Of a stretch of DNA of 64,000 nucleotides, positions 25,230-34,185 are shown piece by piece (position 1 is the stretch's first letter; the number at the start of each line of letters is the position of its first letter). The notes below the pieces were generated by a model that saw nothing but the letters and a program-made list of their open reading frames with translations, did not search any database and was not told where the DNA came from. The position numbers and the translations under genes are program-made. Source of the DNA: Micromonospora lupini str. Lupac 08. GTDB lineage: Bacteria; Actinomycetota; Actinomycetes; Mycobacteriales; Micromonosporaceae. The stretch is from positions 3,551,297-3,615,296 of the forward strand of contig NZ_HF570108.1 of the NCBI RefSeq assembly GCF_000297395.2, written 5' to 3'.

Positions 25230-26522
25230 TCAGGCGGCCCGCGCCTCGGTGGCGGCGGCCGGGGCTGCCGTCGGGCCGTCGGCGGGCGCGTGAATATCGA
25301 TTGTCGCGACGAGTGTGTGGTGTGCGCGAAACGAAACATTGGGCTTGAACGAACGGCTGTGCTCGGGTGCCAGTCGGAGGCCGGGAATGGCCTCGGCGAG
25401 TCGGGTGAGAGCCACACCGGCCTCCAGTCGCGCCAATGCGGCCCCGATGCAGAAATGCGGCCCGTGGCCGAACGACAGGTGGTCGGCGGCGTCGGGGCGG
25501 CGCGGGTCGAACCGGTCCGGGTGGGCGAACACCGCGGGGTCCCGGTTCGCCGCTCCGATCATCAGCAGGCAGCGCGCCCCCGCCGGAATGGTGGCCCCGC
25601 CCACTGTGACGTCGCGGCGCGTCACCCGCAGCCAACCGTCGATGGCGGGCGCGAACCGGAGGGTCTCGGTCACGAAGTCGGGCACGGATCGTGGGTCGGC
25701 GACGAGCGCGCGCCACCGCTGCGGGCGGGACAGGGCCTCGTCGAGCGCGTGGGCGAGCAGGCCGGCGGTCGTCTCGTGCCCGGCGACCAGGAGGTTGAAG
25801 GCGAGGCTCGCCACCTCGGTCACCGTCAGCACCGTGTCGTCGTCGTCGCGGTAGGTCAGCGCCCGGCTGATGAAGTCGACGCCGTCGCGGCCACTGTCGA
25901 GCCGCCGCCGCACCAGGTCCTGGCAGTACCGCCAGAACTCCAGCAGACCCCGGGCCAGGCGTACCTGCTCGTCCGGGTCGGGCTGCCCCCAGATCAGGGC
26001 GACCTGACCGTCCGCCCACCGCCGGATCTGGTCGACGTCGGCGTCGGGCACCCCCAGGATGTCCAGGATGACCAGCAGCGGAAGCTCGGTGGTGAACTCA
26101 CCGACGAGATCCGCCCGCCGGCCCGCGCGGTCGACGAGTCGGGACACCAGCTCGTCGACGCGGCGACGGACGATCGCGCCGTACTCGGCCTCGGCCCGGT
26201 CCGCGGTGTTGGCGAAGGTGGCCCGCAGGGCGCGGCGGGTACGCGGGTGCGTCGGCGGGTCGGCGGCGGCCGTCGTGGGTGGCGCGTCGATCTGCACGAT
26301 GACGCTCATCGCCTCCGGGCAGACCTCGTAGATCGGGGCGAGGGTGAGGGCGTTGCCGAACGTCGCGGTGTCGGCGAGGGCGTGCCGGACGTCCACGTGC
26401 CGGCTGATCAGCCACAGGCCCAGATCCTCGGCGTAGGGCACCCGGTCGGGGTCGTCGAGAATGCGTCGCCAGGCGCTGGCGGGGTCGGTGAGATAGACCC
26501 CGGAAAACGGATTCAACTGCAT
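25230..26522 (-). CDS. cytochrome P450
   Basis: 430 residues, soluble class I type. I chose the ATG at 26522 because AGGAGG lies seven bases before it. Motifs: I-helix oxygen-activation AGHETT, K-helix ETLR (ExxR), and heme loop FGHGPHFCIGAALAR with Cys358 as iron ligand. The family hydroxylates or epoxidises small molecules using ferredoxin; no ferredoxin gene is adjacent. It precedes an XRE regulator and a NIT kinase/roadblock pair; some conservons also carry a P450, which makes the neighbourhood suggestive. The C-terminus has an Ala-rich tail of ~20 residues. Substrate unknown. Confidence 0.93.
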   Translation of the reverse strand: MQLNPFSGVYLTDPASAWRRILDDPDRVPYAEDLGLWLISRHVDVRHALADTATFGNALTLAPIYEVCPEAMSVIVQIDAPPTTAAADPPTHPRTRRALRATFANTADRAEAEYGAIVRRRVDELVSRLVDRAGRRADLVGEFTTELPLLVILDILGVPDADVDQIRRWADGQVALIWGQPDPDEQVRLARGLLEFWRYCQDLVRRRLDSGRDGVDFISRALTYRDDDDTVLTVTEVASLAFNLLVAGHETTAGLLAHALDEALSRPQRWRALVADPRSVPDFVTETLRFAPAIDGWLRVTRRDVTVGGATIPAGARCLLMIGAANRDPAVFAHPDRFDPRRPDAADHLSFGHGPHFCIGAALARLEAGVALTRLAEAIPGLRLAPEHSRSFKPNVSFRAHHTLVATIDIHAPADGPTAAPAAATEARAA

Positions 26523-26893
26523 CGAACGCCTCCTGACGCGCCGTGCGAAACCAGCGGCGCTCGCATTCCGTACGTCGCCGAAGGCGGGCCGACAATGGTG
26601 CGCATCTGCCGCGCGTCCTTCACGGTGCGCCGGCCCGATGCGCAAGTCAAGATAGGCCGATATCTATTTGCCGGCCGTGCCAGTTGTCGGTCGCAGAACC
26701 ATTCCGACCCTGGCCGTCCGCACCTTGCACCCCGGTGCTTGCCCGCTCCGTCCCCAGGCGCAACCCCGATCGCGTCTCCGCCATCCGCAGCGGCCGATGG
26801 GATTACCACATCGTGCAATCCTCATTTGCGACAACGATTCCGTGGCACCGAACGTGACGCCGGAGCGGGAGGCGCAACGCAGGGGACGGGCGC
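26523..26893. promoter_or_regulatory. intergenic region upstream of P450 with AGATA/TATCT dyad
   Basis: 371 bp with no convincing gene on either strand. It must contain the P450 promoter. The clearest element is AGATA-GGCCGA-TATCT (26650-26665), with TTGACT just upstream on the minus strand (26645-26650), but a well-spaced -10 is not obvious. Confidence 0.4.
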
Positions 26894-27844
26894 TCAGCCG
26901 TCGGCGCTCCGGCCCGCCGGCGTGGTCAGGTGGGTCAGCCAACCGCGCAGGCGCTCCAGCGCGCCCGTCGATTCGAGCAACGAGAGGCCGCCGCCCACCA
27001 TCGCCACACCCGCCGTGGCGGCGACCATCCCGACCGGGTACTCCCGGGCCGGGAACGCCAGCAGGCCCAGCACGGTGACCGCCGCCCCACTGAGTGCCAG
27101 CAGCGCCCCGGCGAGGGCGTCCCGCCGCTCGGCGAACACGAAGACGAGCGTCACGCCCAGCCAGCACAGGCCGGCCACCGCGACCAGGACGGCGGTCACC
27201 ACGGAGCCCTCGCGGGCCAGACCGACGCTGGCCGGAACGCTGAGCACGCCCAGCACGCCGGCCCGGGACCAGAACACGCGGGCCTGGCGCAGCAACGCGA
27301 GGCCGGCACTGTCCGCGCCGAAGAGGTGCCGGCGGTGGCGCAGGACGAGAAGGCCCAGCAGCACGGCGAAGGTCCCCAGGGTCACCCCGACGAACCGGGC
27401 CCCGGCCCGCTCGACACGGAGGGCGTCGGTGACGACGAACAGCCCCACGGTGCAGACGCTGATCCCCGCAAGCGAGGTCAGAGCTGTCGCCCGGTCCCGG
27501 GCGACAAGCGCGGCGCAGGCGATCGCCACGACCGACACCAGGGTGAGCGGCCCGGCCCACGACGACGGCGTCGTGACGGCCAGCGCGACACCGGCGACCG
27601 CTACGGAGAGCAGGATCCGGGGCAGCGCCTCGGCCAGCGGGGCGCGCTCGTCGAGTCGATTGTGGCCGTACACCACCGCCACGACCAGGATCACCGCGCC
27701 GACGGCTACCGGTGGGAGAACGGTGGCCAACTGGTTCAGGGCCACGGCCGAGCCCGCCGGGCCCAGCCACCCGACCAGCCGCAGCCGCCACCGCCCCGTC
27801 CCGGCCCGCGGCGGGGAGGGCTGCGGTTCGCGTACGGACGACAT
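26894..27844 (-). CDS. polytopic membrane protein of unknown function
   Basis: 316 residues with about nine hydrophobic segments (for example AVGAVILVVAVVYG, TLVSVVAIACAALVA, GTFAVLLGLLVLRH, AVLVAVAGLCWLGVTLVFVFA). Short loops and no charged catalytic motif. I do not recognise a transporter or enzyme family. The ATG at 27844 begins MSSVREPQPSPPRAG, a soluble Pro-rich head of ~25 residues. Downstream of GH81 on the same strand with 86 bp between; it may be independent. Confidence 0.7.
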   Translation of the reverse strand: MSSVREPQPSPPRAGTGRWRLRLVGWLGPAGSAVALNQLATVLPPVAVGAVILVVAVVYGHNRLDERAPLAEALPRILLSVAVAGVALAVTTPSSWAGPLTLVSVVAIACAALVARDRATALTSLAGISVCTVGLFVVTDALRVERAGARFVGVTLGTFAVLLGLLVLRHRRHLFGADSAGLALLRQARVFWSRAGVLGVLSVPASVGLAREGSVVTAVLVAVAGLCWLGVTLVFVFAERRDALAGALLALSGAAVTVLGLLAFPAREYPVGMVAATAGVAMVGGGLSLLESTGALERLRGWLTHLTTPAGRSADG

Positions 27845-27930
27845 GCCGCCAGCCTCGCACCCGGGCACCAGTCCGCACGAGTGCTCGCCGCCGGCCGAGG
27901 TGCGGCCGGCGGCGAGCGAGGGGATACGGA

Positions 27931-30861
27931 TCAGGAGTAGGGAAGGCGCAGCACGGACTGGTTGCCGACGCCCAGGGTGGTGGGGTTGTTGCCGATGGCC
28001 GACCAGACCTCCACCCGGACCGTGCCGTTGCTCAACGTGCCCAACGAACCGGTCGCCGAGGCCAGGCCGGCGGCCTGGGTGTAGTGCTCGTAGCCGGCGA
28101 CCGGGTCGGTGGCGAAGTAGCGCCACGTCTCCGTCCGGTCCCAGCTGCCGTTGCCGGTCAGGTCGTAGGACACGCGCACCTGCACGCCGTTGCCGACGGC
28201 CGCGCCGGCGTCGAGGAACAGGTCGAACGTGGTCTGCGCTCCGGAGTAGGCGAGGTTGAGGCCGGTCGCCGTGAAGACCTGCGGGTTGGTCGGCGTACCG
28301 TCGTGGTTTCCGTTGGCGGCCGCGACGGTGGTCGTGGCCGCGCTGCCGGCGGCGCCCAGCCCACCACCGGACAGCAGGTAGCGCGTGGGCGAGCCCGAGC
28401 TCGGCGGCGGCGTGGTGGGTGCGGCAGTGGTGGGCGGGGGAGTCGTCGGCGGGGCCGTGGTGGGCGGCGCGGTGGTGGGTGGCGCGGTGGTCGGCGGGGT
28501 CGTGCTCGGCGGCACGCCGCCGGAGGCGTTGCCACCGCTCCAGGTGTACGCCCCGGTGGTGGCCGTCCGGCCGGCCGCCACGGTGAGCCGGGTGCCGGTG
28601 GAGAACGTGACCGTGATCGGGTTTGCCGTCGGGTTCGACGCCACGTAGGTGCGTGCCCCGTTGCGGGAGAAGACCGCGCTCAGCGGGTGGTTGGCGGTGA
28701 CAGTCGTGTCGACGGTGCCCAGCGCCGCCAGGTTGCGGATCCAGTGGAAGGTGTGTGCCCGGCTCTCTCCCTCCTCGGGGGTGTAGCCGGGATTGGCGCG
28801 CAGGTTCGCCAGGGCCGCGTCGCCGTCGCCCAGGGCCTGGAACTGCCAGAGGATGTCCTGCCACACCGTCGGCTGCCCGCCGTTGTTGCGGACCAGCTCG
28901 GCGTAGTTGGTGCGCACGTACGCCGGGTTGTTGCCCAGGTAGAGGTGCCCGCCGGTGACCGGCAGCAGGTTGATGCCCTGGATCATCTCCGGCTCGCCGC
29001 TGAACCAGGTGGCGTACGCGCCGCCGTCGCCCCAGACCATGCCGACAGTCGAGTGCCCGAAGGCGGCGGGGAAGTTCTGGTCGCCGGCGTCGAACCAGTA
29101 CTCCTGGATGGCGGCGGCCTGCGTCGTGTAGAGGAAGATGCCGGCGTCGCGTACGGCGGTGTCGCCGGTGACCTGCCCCCACTGGATGAGGGCGTTGGCG
29201 AAGTTCATCCCCTCGGACGACGACTCCTGGTTGTTGCCGGAGCCGAACGAGCCGTGCCCGGAGGCCCAGTCGTGGCCGGCGTAGATGTCGAAGTCACGCA
29301 GGTAGGGAAAGCGGGTGTCGTCGCGGCGGTAGTTGTTGGCGTCGCGGATCAGCAGGTCCACCATGCCGCCGTAGCGGCTGGTCGCGGCCCACGACGGGTC
29401 GAACTTGGCGAGGGTCGCGGCGGCGGCGATGAAGTAGCCGTAGTGAAAGTGGTGGTCGTTGAGTTCCTGGTCGGAGCCGTACGACGCCGGGTAGCCGATC
29501 AGGGTGCCCCAGTTGGCGTCGTAGTAGAAGAGCCTCTGGGTCTTGCCGCTGGACGCGGTGAACCAGTCGGTGAGGGTGCTACGGATCGCGTTGAGCGCGC
29601 TGTCGCGGGTGGCCGTGTCGTTGACCAGGTCGGCGACCTCGGCGAGCCGGGCGGCCCGGCCGAGCCCCTTGCCGGTCCAGTACGTGTCGTTGCCCCGCTG
29701 GTCCATCGGGTTGCCCCGGGCGGCGGCCAGGTGGCCGGTGAGCGTGGCCAGGTCCGCGCCGCTGCCGTCGCCGACGGCCGGCAGTTCGGGCAGGACACCC
29801 TGGAACGCCATGGCGGTGCGGAACTGGTTGACGCCGGTGAGGACCTTCATCCGACCCCGCGCCGACGGGTAGGTGGGCGTGATCGGCGTCGAGCCGGCCA
29901 GCGACTTCCACTGGTGCGGGTAGAGGCTGACCACTGTCTGCGTGGCGGTCCCCTCCCGGGCGGTGGTGGTGAACGCGTACGTCGTGCTCAGGCCGTTCGT
30001 CGACGGGTCGTACGAGTAGGAGACCCGGGTGCCGGTGACGTGGGCGTGCGCGTACCGGCCGTAGGTGGCGGCCAGGTCGGCCCGCTCGGTGGCGTTCGCC
30101 GTCGGGGGCAGCAGGGCGACGGAGAAGTAGCCGCGACCGGCGAGGGTGGAGGAGATGCGACCGCCGCTGACGGTCCAGGTCGCGCCGCTGGGGGCGTACG
30201 CCACGTAGTCGTGGCCGTTGACCCGGAAGCCGATGGTGGCGCCGCTGCTGGACCAGACGTCGGGGGTGCCGGACGTGCCGATCACCGCGTCGCCGCCGCT
30301 GGCCTGGAAGTACGCGAACGGCAGGCCGTGGCCGATGGTGGCGCGCAGGGTGCGGGTCCCGTCGCTCCAGTACGGGCTGACCGTCCAGTCGGTCCAGCCG
30401 TCCACAGTGACCTGGGGTGCGGCGAGCCCGGCCACGCCGACGCGGATGTCCTGCACGTACGGGTAGTGGTACTCGCCGACGCCGGTCGCCGTGCCGCTGA
30501 TGGCGGGTGTGGAGTTGGCCGAGAAGCCGAGACCGTCGGTGAACGTGTCGTACGAGGTGGGGTGGGCGTGCAGTGGCTCGCTGAAGGCGCAGTCGGTGCG
30601 CTTCCACAGCAGCGAGGACCACCAGTCGTTGGTGGGAACGGCGCCGGCGGGCGCGTTGGCGGTGGCGTACTGCCGGGGGTTGCTGGACATCGCGCCGCAG
30701 CCGGTGGGGAGCGCGCCGACGGGGGTGGTGGTGTAGCTGCCGGCGCCCACGGGCGCGGCCTCGGCGGCGCGGGTGACGGGGATCGTGAGGCCACCGACGA
30801 CCAGGGCCAGGGCGGTGGCGGCTGCCAGGGCCCAGCGGCGGTGGGGGACGGGAGGTTTCAT
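27931..30861 (-). CDS. secreted GH81 endo-1,3-beta-glucanase with C-terminal glucan-binding module
   Basis: 976 residues. Signal peptide (KPPVPHRRWALAAATALALVVGGLTIPVTRAAEA). The GH81 catalytic region spans ~50-750: VPTNDWWSSLLWKR near the start, ELNDHHFHYGYF and GNNQESSSEGMNFANAL carrying the acid and base residues (Glu at about 540-550). A Thr/Pro linker (~800-845) leads to a ~130-residue beta-sandwich (YLLSGGGLGAAGSA...GVGNQSVLRLPYS) that looks like the CBM56 beta-1,3-glucan-binding type. Hydrolyses laminarin, curdlan or fungal wall glucan outside the cell. The ATG is chosen for its GGAGG site. Promoter and operator lie 78-130 bp upstream. Confidence 0.93.
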   Translation of the reverse strand: MKPPVPHRRWALAAATALALVVGGLTIPVTRAAEAAPVGAGSYTTTPVGALPTGCGAMSSNPRQYATANAPAGAVPTNDWWSSLLWKRTDCAFSEPLHAHPTSYDTFTDGLGFSANSTPAISGTATGVGEYHYPYVQDIRVGVAGLAAPQVTVDGWTDWTVSPYWSDGTRTLRATIGHGLPFAYFQASGGDAVIGTSGTPDVWSSSGATIGFRVNGHDYVAYAPSGATWTVSGGRISSTLAGRGYFSVALLPPTANATERADLAATYGRYAHAHVTGTRVSYSYDPSTNGLSTTYAFTTTAREGTATQTVVSLYPHQWKSLAGSTPITPTYPSARGRMKVLTGVNQFRTAMAFQGVLPELPAVGDGSGADLATLTGHLAAARGNPMDQRGNDTYWTGKGLGRAARLAEVADLVNDTATRDSALNAIRSTLTDWFTASSGKTQRLFYYDANWGTLIGYPASYGSDQELNDHHFHYGYFIAAAATLAKFDPSWAATSRYGGMVDLLIRDANNYRRDDTRFPYLRDFDIYAGHDWASGHGSFGSGNNQESSSEGMNFANALIQWGQVTGDTAVRDAGIFLYTTQAAAIQEYWFDAGDQNFPAAFGHSTVGMVWGDGGAYATWFSGEPEMIQGINLLPVTGGHLYLGNNPAYVRTNYAELVRNNGGQPTVWQDILWQFQALGDGDAALANLRANPGYTPEEGESRAHTFHWIRNLAALGTVDTTVTANHPLSAVFSRNGARTYVASNPTANPITVTFSTGTRLTVAAGRTATTGAYTWSGGNASGGVPPSTTPPTTAPPTTAPPTTAPPTTPPPTTAAPTTPPPSSGSPTRYLLSGGGLGAAGSAATTTVAAANGNHDGTPTNPQVFTATGLNLAYSGAQTTFDLFLDAGAAVGNGVQVRVSYDLTGNGSWDRTETWRYFATDPVAGYEHYTQAAGLASATGSLGTLSNGTVRVEVWSAIGNNPTTLGVGNQSVLRLPYS
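28396..28515 (-). repeat. in-frame Pro/Thr linker repeat inside GH81 gene
   Basis: DNA repeats of GGTGGTGGGCGGCGC type (15 bp, imperfect) encode APPTT units in tandem. This is the flexible linker between catalytic domain and glucan-binding module; such arrays expand and contract by slippage. Edges are approximate. Confidence 0.8.
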
Positions 30862-30938
30862 GGTGCCTCCATCGCGCGTCCCGGTACGGACCGTGCCGAC
30901 CCGGGCGCGTAGCGTCTGAATTGTGGAAAACGTCGATC

Positions 30939-30991
30939 GAGAGAGCGCTCTCTCAGCCGGCACGGTAATCGACCGTCGAGATCCCCGTCAA
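30939..30991 (-). promoter_or_regulatory. GH81 promoter and palindromic operator
   Basis: Minus strand: -35 TTGACG (30986-30991), 18 bp, -10 TACCGT (30962-30967). Just downstream of the -10 is the perfect 16-bp palindrome GAGAGAGCGCTCTCTC (30939-30954). Its centre GAGCGCTC is that of LacI-family CebR/CelR operators (TGGGAGCGCTCCCA) of actinomycete cellulose genes (known), so a related sugar-responsive repressor is likely (inference). Confidence 0.7.
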
Positions 30992-31044
30992 TGTGTCAGT
31001 CCGGTTGCGTGCTGATGTCGCAAACTGATCGCCCGCTGTGCCGG

Positions 31045-31428
31045 CTACCTCTCCGCCGCGCCGACCCCGTCCAGGTCGGCGTGCAGCGCGTCCGGCGCAC
31101 GCATCCGCCACGCGTCGGTCACGAGTTCGCTCAGGCGCTCGACGTCGACGGCCACCAGGCGCAGCAACACCAGCGGCAGTCCCTCGTACCCGGAGGTCGT
31201 GAAGAAGACCTCGGGTTCGCCGAGCAGGAGGGCCTGCTTCTCGGCCTCGTCCCCGACGAACAGCACCGCGATGTCGCGCCGGATCACCCGCGGCCTGCCG
31301 GGCCTGCGCTCGGGATAGGACCAGACGAAACCCTTGTCGGCCACCCGGAAGTCGAAGCCGTCGCTCTGGATCTCGACCGTGTGGGGCAGGGACAGGGCCA
31401 GGCGGCGTACGTCGTCGGCGTCAGCCAC
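31045..31428 (-). CDS. MmcQ/YjbR-family protein
   Basis: 127 residues, GTG start (MADADDVRRLALSLPHTVE). The N-terminal DVRRLALSLP and the GFDFRVADKGFVW and LLLGEPEVFFTT stretches fit the MmcQ/YjbR (CyaY-like fold) family. Members are called DNA-binding by fold, but no function is established. Compact, no membrane segment. It follows the DUF1223 gene on the same strand after a possible hairpin, so may be separate. Confidence 0.82.
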   Translation of the reverse strand: MADADDVRRLALSLPHTVEIQSDGFDFRVADKGFVWSYPERRPGRPRVIRRDIAVLFVGDEAEKQALLLGEPEVFFTTSGYEGLPLVLLRLVAVDVERLSELVTDAWRMRAPDALHADLDGVGAAER

Positions 31429-31488
31429 CGAGACCCCGCACCGCGCGTGCCATCAGCATGCGCCGAGGTTACGCACCGGGACCGACAG

Positions 31489-31511
31489 CCGTCGGGCGGG
31501 CCGCCCGACGG
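31489..31511 (-). terminator. short GC hairpin after DUF1223 gene
   Basis: CCGTCGGG (31489-31496) pairs with CCCGACGG (31504-31511) around a 7-base loop, 6 bp beyond the DUF1223 stop. Confidence 0.5.
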
Positions 31512-31516
31512 TGGCG

Positions 31517-32272
31517 TCAGCCGGTCGCGACGGACAGGTCGACTGCCGTCGCGCCGAGGACCGCCCGGTCGCCCTCGCGCTGGACGTAGCCGATCACCGT
31601 GGCGCGGCGACTGTCGAGATTCGGCGGCGTGGCCAGCTCCACCCGGCCCTGCTCGGCGTTCAGGGATACCGAGGCGAAGGCGCGCACCACGTTGTCCTGC
31701 CGCAGCGTCCGGCCGGCGTTCTCGCCGCGGGCAATCTCGCTGTCCAGGCCGCGCTGCACGACCGCCACGTTGACCACGGCACGTTGCGGCAGCGGCCGCA
31801 CGCGATAGTCCACTGCCATCCCCTGTCCGCCGTCCGCGGCGTCCGACACGGACAGCGTGAGGGGCGCGGTGACTGTCGACGTCAGGGCCGACGCGATGGC
31901 GCTCGCCGCCCGGCGACGGTCGGAGCCGACGAACTCCACGGTGCCGTTGACGATCATCTGCGGCGTGTAGAGCCCTCCGGTGCCGAACCCACGCGCGTAC
32001 GCCTCCTGCCGCGCGGTGTACGCCGCGTCCGCGAACTGGTCGGGCCAGCCCAGGTCGTCCCAGTAGTCGACGTGGAAGCCGAGGGCGAAGACGGGCTCGC
32101 CCCGCGTCCGGGCGTCCTGGTCGATCTCGGTCAGCAGCTCCTCGGCCGGAGGGCAGCTGTTGCAGCCCTGCGAGGTGAACAGCTCCACGACGGCGACACC
32201 GCCGCCCGTCGCCGAGGACGGCGGATCCGGCGAACGGGCAGGGTCCGACCCGTGGGGCGACGGGTTCGTCAT
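31517..32272 (-). CDS. DUF1223 thioredoxin-like protein
   Basis: 251 residues. The family hallmark VELFTSQGCNSCPPAEELL (~28-46) carries a CxxC pair in a thioredoxin-like fold; the usual Ser between the cysteines is Asn here. HVDYWDDLGW and YTPQMIVNG are further family signatures. Homologues in proteobacteria are secreted; this one has no clear signal peptide (N-terminus TNPSPHGSDPARS), so cytosolic location is more likely. Function is not established; a thiol role is inferred from the CNSC motif. The ATG follows GGGAGGAG. Divergent from the beta-propeller gene. Confidence 0.88.
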   Translation of the reverse strand: MTNPSPHGSDPARSPDPPSSATGGGVAVVELFTSQGCNSCPPAEELLTEIDQDARTRGEPVFALGFHVDYWDDLGWPDQFADAAYTARQEAYARGFGTGGLYTPQMIVNGTVEFVGSDRRRAASAIASALTSTVTAPLTLSVSDAADGGQGMAVDYRVRPLPQRAVVNVAVVQRGLDSEIARGENAGRTLRQDNVVRAFASVSLNAEQGRVELATPPNLDSRRATVIGYVQREGDRAVLGATAVDLSVATG

Positions 32273-32521
32273 GGCGTCTCCTCCCAGAGCTGCTGGCGAC
32301 CCCTGCGATTCCCGTTACCGCACCGACAACGCCTGGTCAGCGGGGCCGCGAGGGCCGATGGGTGCGTCCACGGCCGGCGGGTGCCGCACTACCACGAATC
32401 CACCGTCGCGCCCGGCGGTGCCACTTACGGGTAAACACCATCGAAGCGGCGTACTCCTCCGATAGCGTGCCAATGAGAGGAAACCTCGTATTCCTTCCAC
32501 AAAGCGGCTAAGGAGTCAGGA

Positions 32522-33697
32522 ATGAAGCGCAGCGTAGCGCTAGCGGCGGCCCTCCTGGTGGGCCTGACCGGTGCCGGAACGCTCCCCGGAGCTGCCTTCG
32601 CCGACGGCGGCGGCCCGGCCGGCAACCACGACGAGCGCGGGGGAGGTGGAAACCACCAGGACAGCGAGGGCGCGGTCTTCGTCCAGACCAACAAGGCCGA
32701 GGGCAACACCATCAAGGTGTACGACCGGGACGAGGACGGCCGCCTCAGCAAGGCCGGCGAGTACGAGACCGGCGGGCTGGGCGGCTTCACCATCGGCGCG
32801 CCCCTCGACGCGCTGGCCTCGCAGGGCTCCCTCGTCTACCACAAGGGGCTGCTCTTCGCCGTCAACGCCGGCAGCAACACCGTGACCGTCTTCCGCGTGG
32901 ACGGCACCCGGCTGCACAAGCTCCAGGTCATCTGGTCCGGCGGTCTACTGCCGGTCAGCATCGCGGCCCGCGGTGACCTCGTCTACGTGCTCAACGCCGG
33001 CGGCGAGGGCTCGGTGCAGGGCTTCGAGCTGCACAAGGGGCGCCTGTCGCGCGTCGAGGACGCCAACCGGTCGCTCGGCCTGCACAACGGCAACCCGCCC
33101 GCGTTCGGGACGGCTCCGGCCCAGGTCAAGATCGACCCGGACAGCGAGTTCGTCCTGGTGTCGACGAAGGGCGCCAACGTCATGTTCAGCTACGAGATCG
33201 GTCGCGACGGCGAGCTGGCCCGCAACCCCGTCGTCAGCGACGCGGGAAACACGCCGTTCGGCTTCACCTTCGACACCGAGGACTCGCTGCTGGTCACCGA
33301 GTCGGGCGCGAACGCGGTCAGCCGGTTCGAGCTCGACGACGACGGCACGCTCGACCAGGTCGGGCCGTCGGTGCCCAACGGTCAGCAGGCGCCGTGCTGG
33401 ATCCAGCGCGTGGGCGACTACTTCTTCGTCGCCAACGCCGGTAGCTCCACCATCAGCTCCTACCGGGTCGACGACGACGGCAAACTCCAGCTCGTCAAGG
33501 AGGTCGCCGCGGACACCGGTGGCGGGTCGATCGACATGACCACCAGCGACGGCTTCCTGTACGTGCAGAACGCCACCGCCGGCAACGTGCAGGGCTACGA
33601 GGTGCACGACGACGGCTCCCTGAGCCTCGTCACCACCGTCGAGGGCCTGCCGAAGTTCGCCGACGGCATCGGCATGGAGGGCATCGCCGCCTCCTGA
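32522..33697 (+). CDS. secreted lactonase-like beta-propeller protein
   Basis: 391 residues. Signal peptide KRSVALAAALLVGLTGAGTLPGAAFA. After a Gly/Asp/His-rich segment (PAGNHDERGGGGNHQ) come six or seven blade repeats with FAVNAGSNTVTVFRVDG, YVLNAGGEGSVQGFELH, VLVSTKGANVMFSYEIG, VTESGANAVSRFELDDDG, FVANAGSSTISSYRVDDDG and YVQNATAGNVQGYEVHDDG. This is the YVTN/6-phosphogluconolactonase-like propeller; secreted members have no proven substrate. Start ATG with AAGGAG upstream. A hairpin follows. The upstream 249 bp is shared with the divergent DUF1223 gene; no clear promoter seen. Confidence 0.88.
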   Translation: MKRSVALAAALLVGLTGAGTLPGAAFADGGGPAGNHDERGGGGNHQDSEGAVFVQTNKAEGNTIKVYDRDEDGRLSKAGEYETGGLGGFTIGAPLDALASQGSLVYHKGLLFAVNAGSNTVTVFRVDGTRLHKLQVIWSGGLLPVSIAARGDLVYVLNAGGEGSVQGFELHKGRLSRVEDANRSLGLHNGNPPAFGTAPAQVKIDPDSEFVLVSTKGANVMFSYEIGRDGELARNPVVSDAGNTPFGFTFDTEDSLLVTESGANAVSRFELDDDGTLDQVGPSVPNGQQAPCWIQRVGDYFFVANAGSSTISSYRVDDDGKLQLVKEVAADTGGGSIDMTTSDGFLYVQNATAGNVQGYEVHDDGSLSLVTTVEGLPKFADGIGMEGIAAS

Positions 33698-33709
33698 CGG
33701 TCGGCACAC

Positions 33710-33743
33710 CGCTGGTCCCCGTCGATCCCGACCGGGACCAGCG
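33710..33743 (+). terminator. hairpin terminator after beta-propeller gene
   Basis: CGCTGGTCCC (33710-33719) pairs with GGGACCAGCG (33734-33743) around a 14-base loop; CTGGTTT follows. Confidence 0.6.
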
Positions 33744-33746
33744 CTG

Positions 33747-33773
33747 GTTTCGGCGGTGCCCGGTCCGGGGCAG
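33747..33773 (+). promoter_or_regulatory. possible stress-sigma (SigB-like) promoter of glsB-like gene
   Basis: GTTT (33747-33750), 16-17 bp, GGGGCAG. It resembles the GNNT-N14-16-GGGTAY consensus of Streptomyces SigB promoters only loosely, but nearly the same pattern (GGTTTCGGC...GGGCA) precedes the csbD-like stress gene at 46371. Confidence 0.3.
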
Positions 33774-33815
33774 AAGAGCGTCGCTGACGACAACACCTTC
33801 GGAAGGGACGGCCTC

Positions 33816-34085
33816 GTGGAAATCCAGGGCTTCTTCACCGCGATCATCATCGGCCTGGTCATCGGCGCCCTCGGTCGGCTCGTGGTGCCCGGCAGGCAGA
33901 ACATCTCGATCGTGCTCACCCTGGCGATCGGCGTGCTCGCCGCGATCCTCGGCACCCTCGTGGCCGGTGGGCTCGGCGTCGACGAGACCGCCGGCATCGA
34001 CTGGATCGAGCTGCTCCTGCAGGTCGTGTTCGCCGCGATCGGCGTGGCCGTCACCGCCGCCGCGTACGGCCGCCGCCGCCTCTGA
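33816..34085 (+). CDS. GlsB/YeaQ/YmgE-family stress membrane protein
   Basis: 89 residues, start GTG after GGAAGGGAC. Three hydrophobic helices: FFTAIIIGLVIGALGRLVVPG, IVLTLAIGVLAAILGTLVAGGLGV and IELLLQVVFAAIGVAVTAAAYG, with the family signature GALGRLVVPGRQ. Transglycosylase-associated (GlsB) proteins are small inner-membrane proteins linked to stress, without a known reaction. A longer upstream frame is not needed. Confidence 0.9.
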   Translation: MEIQGFFTAIIIGLVIGALGRLVVPGRQNISIVLTLAIGVLAAILGTLVAGGLGVDETAGIDWIELLLQVVFAAIGVAVTAAAYGRRRL

Positions 34086-34185
34086 CGTCCCCGGGCCGGC
34101 CCGCTCCGCCCGGCGCGGAGCGGACCCGCCCGCGCGCCGCGGTGACCGCGGGTGGCCGCCACGGGTGCTGTGCTTGGATGGTCCG

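Noticed and set aside
27712..30912. 1066-codon plus-strand frame opposite the membrane protein and GH81 genes
   Set aside because: Runs against two well-supported genes, Gly/Val/Arg low-complexity product.
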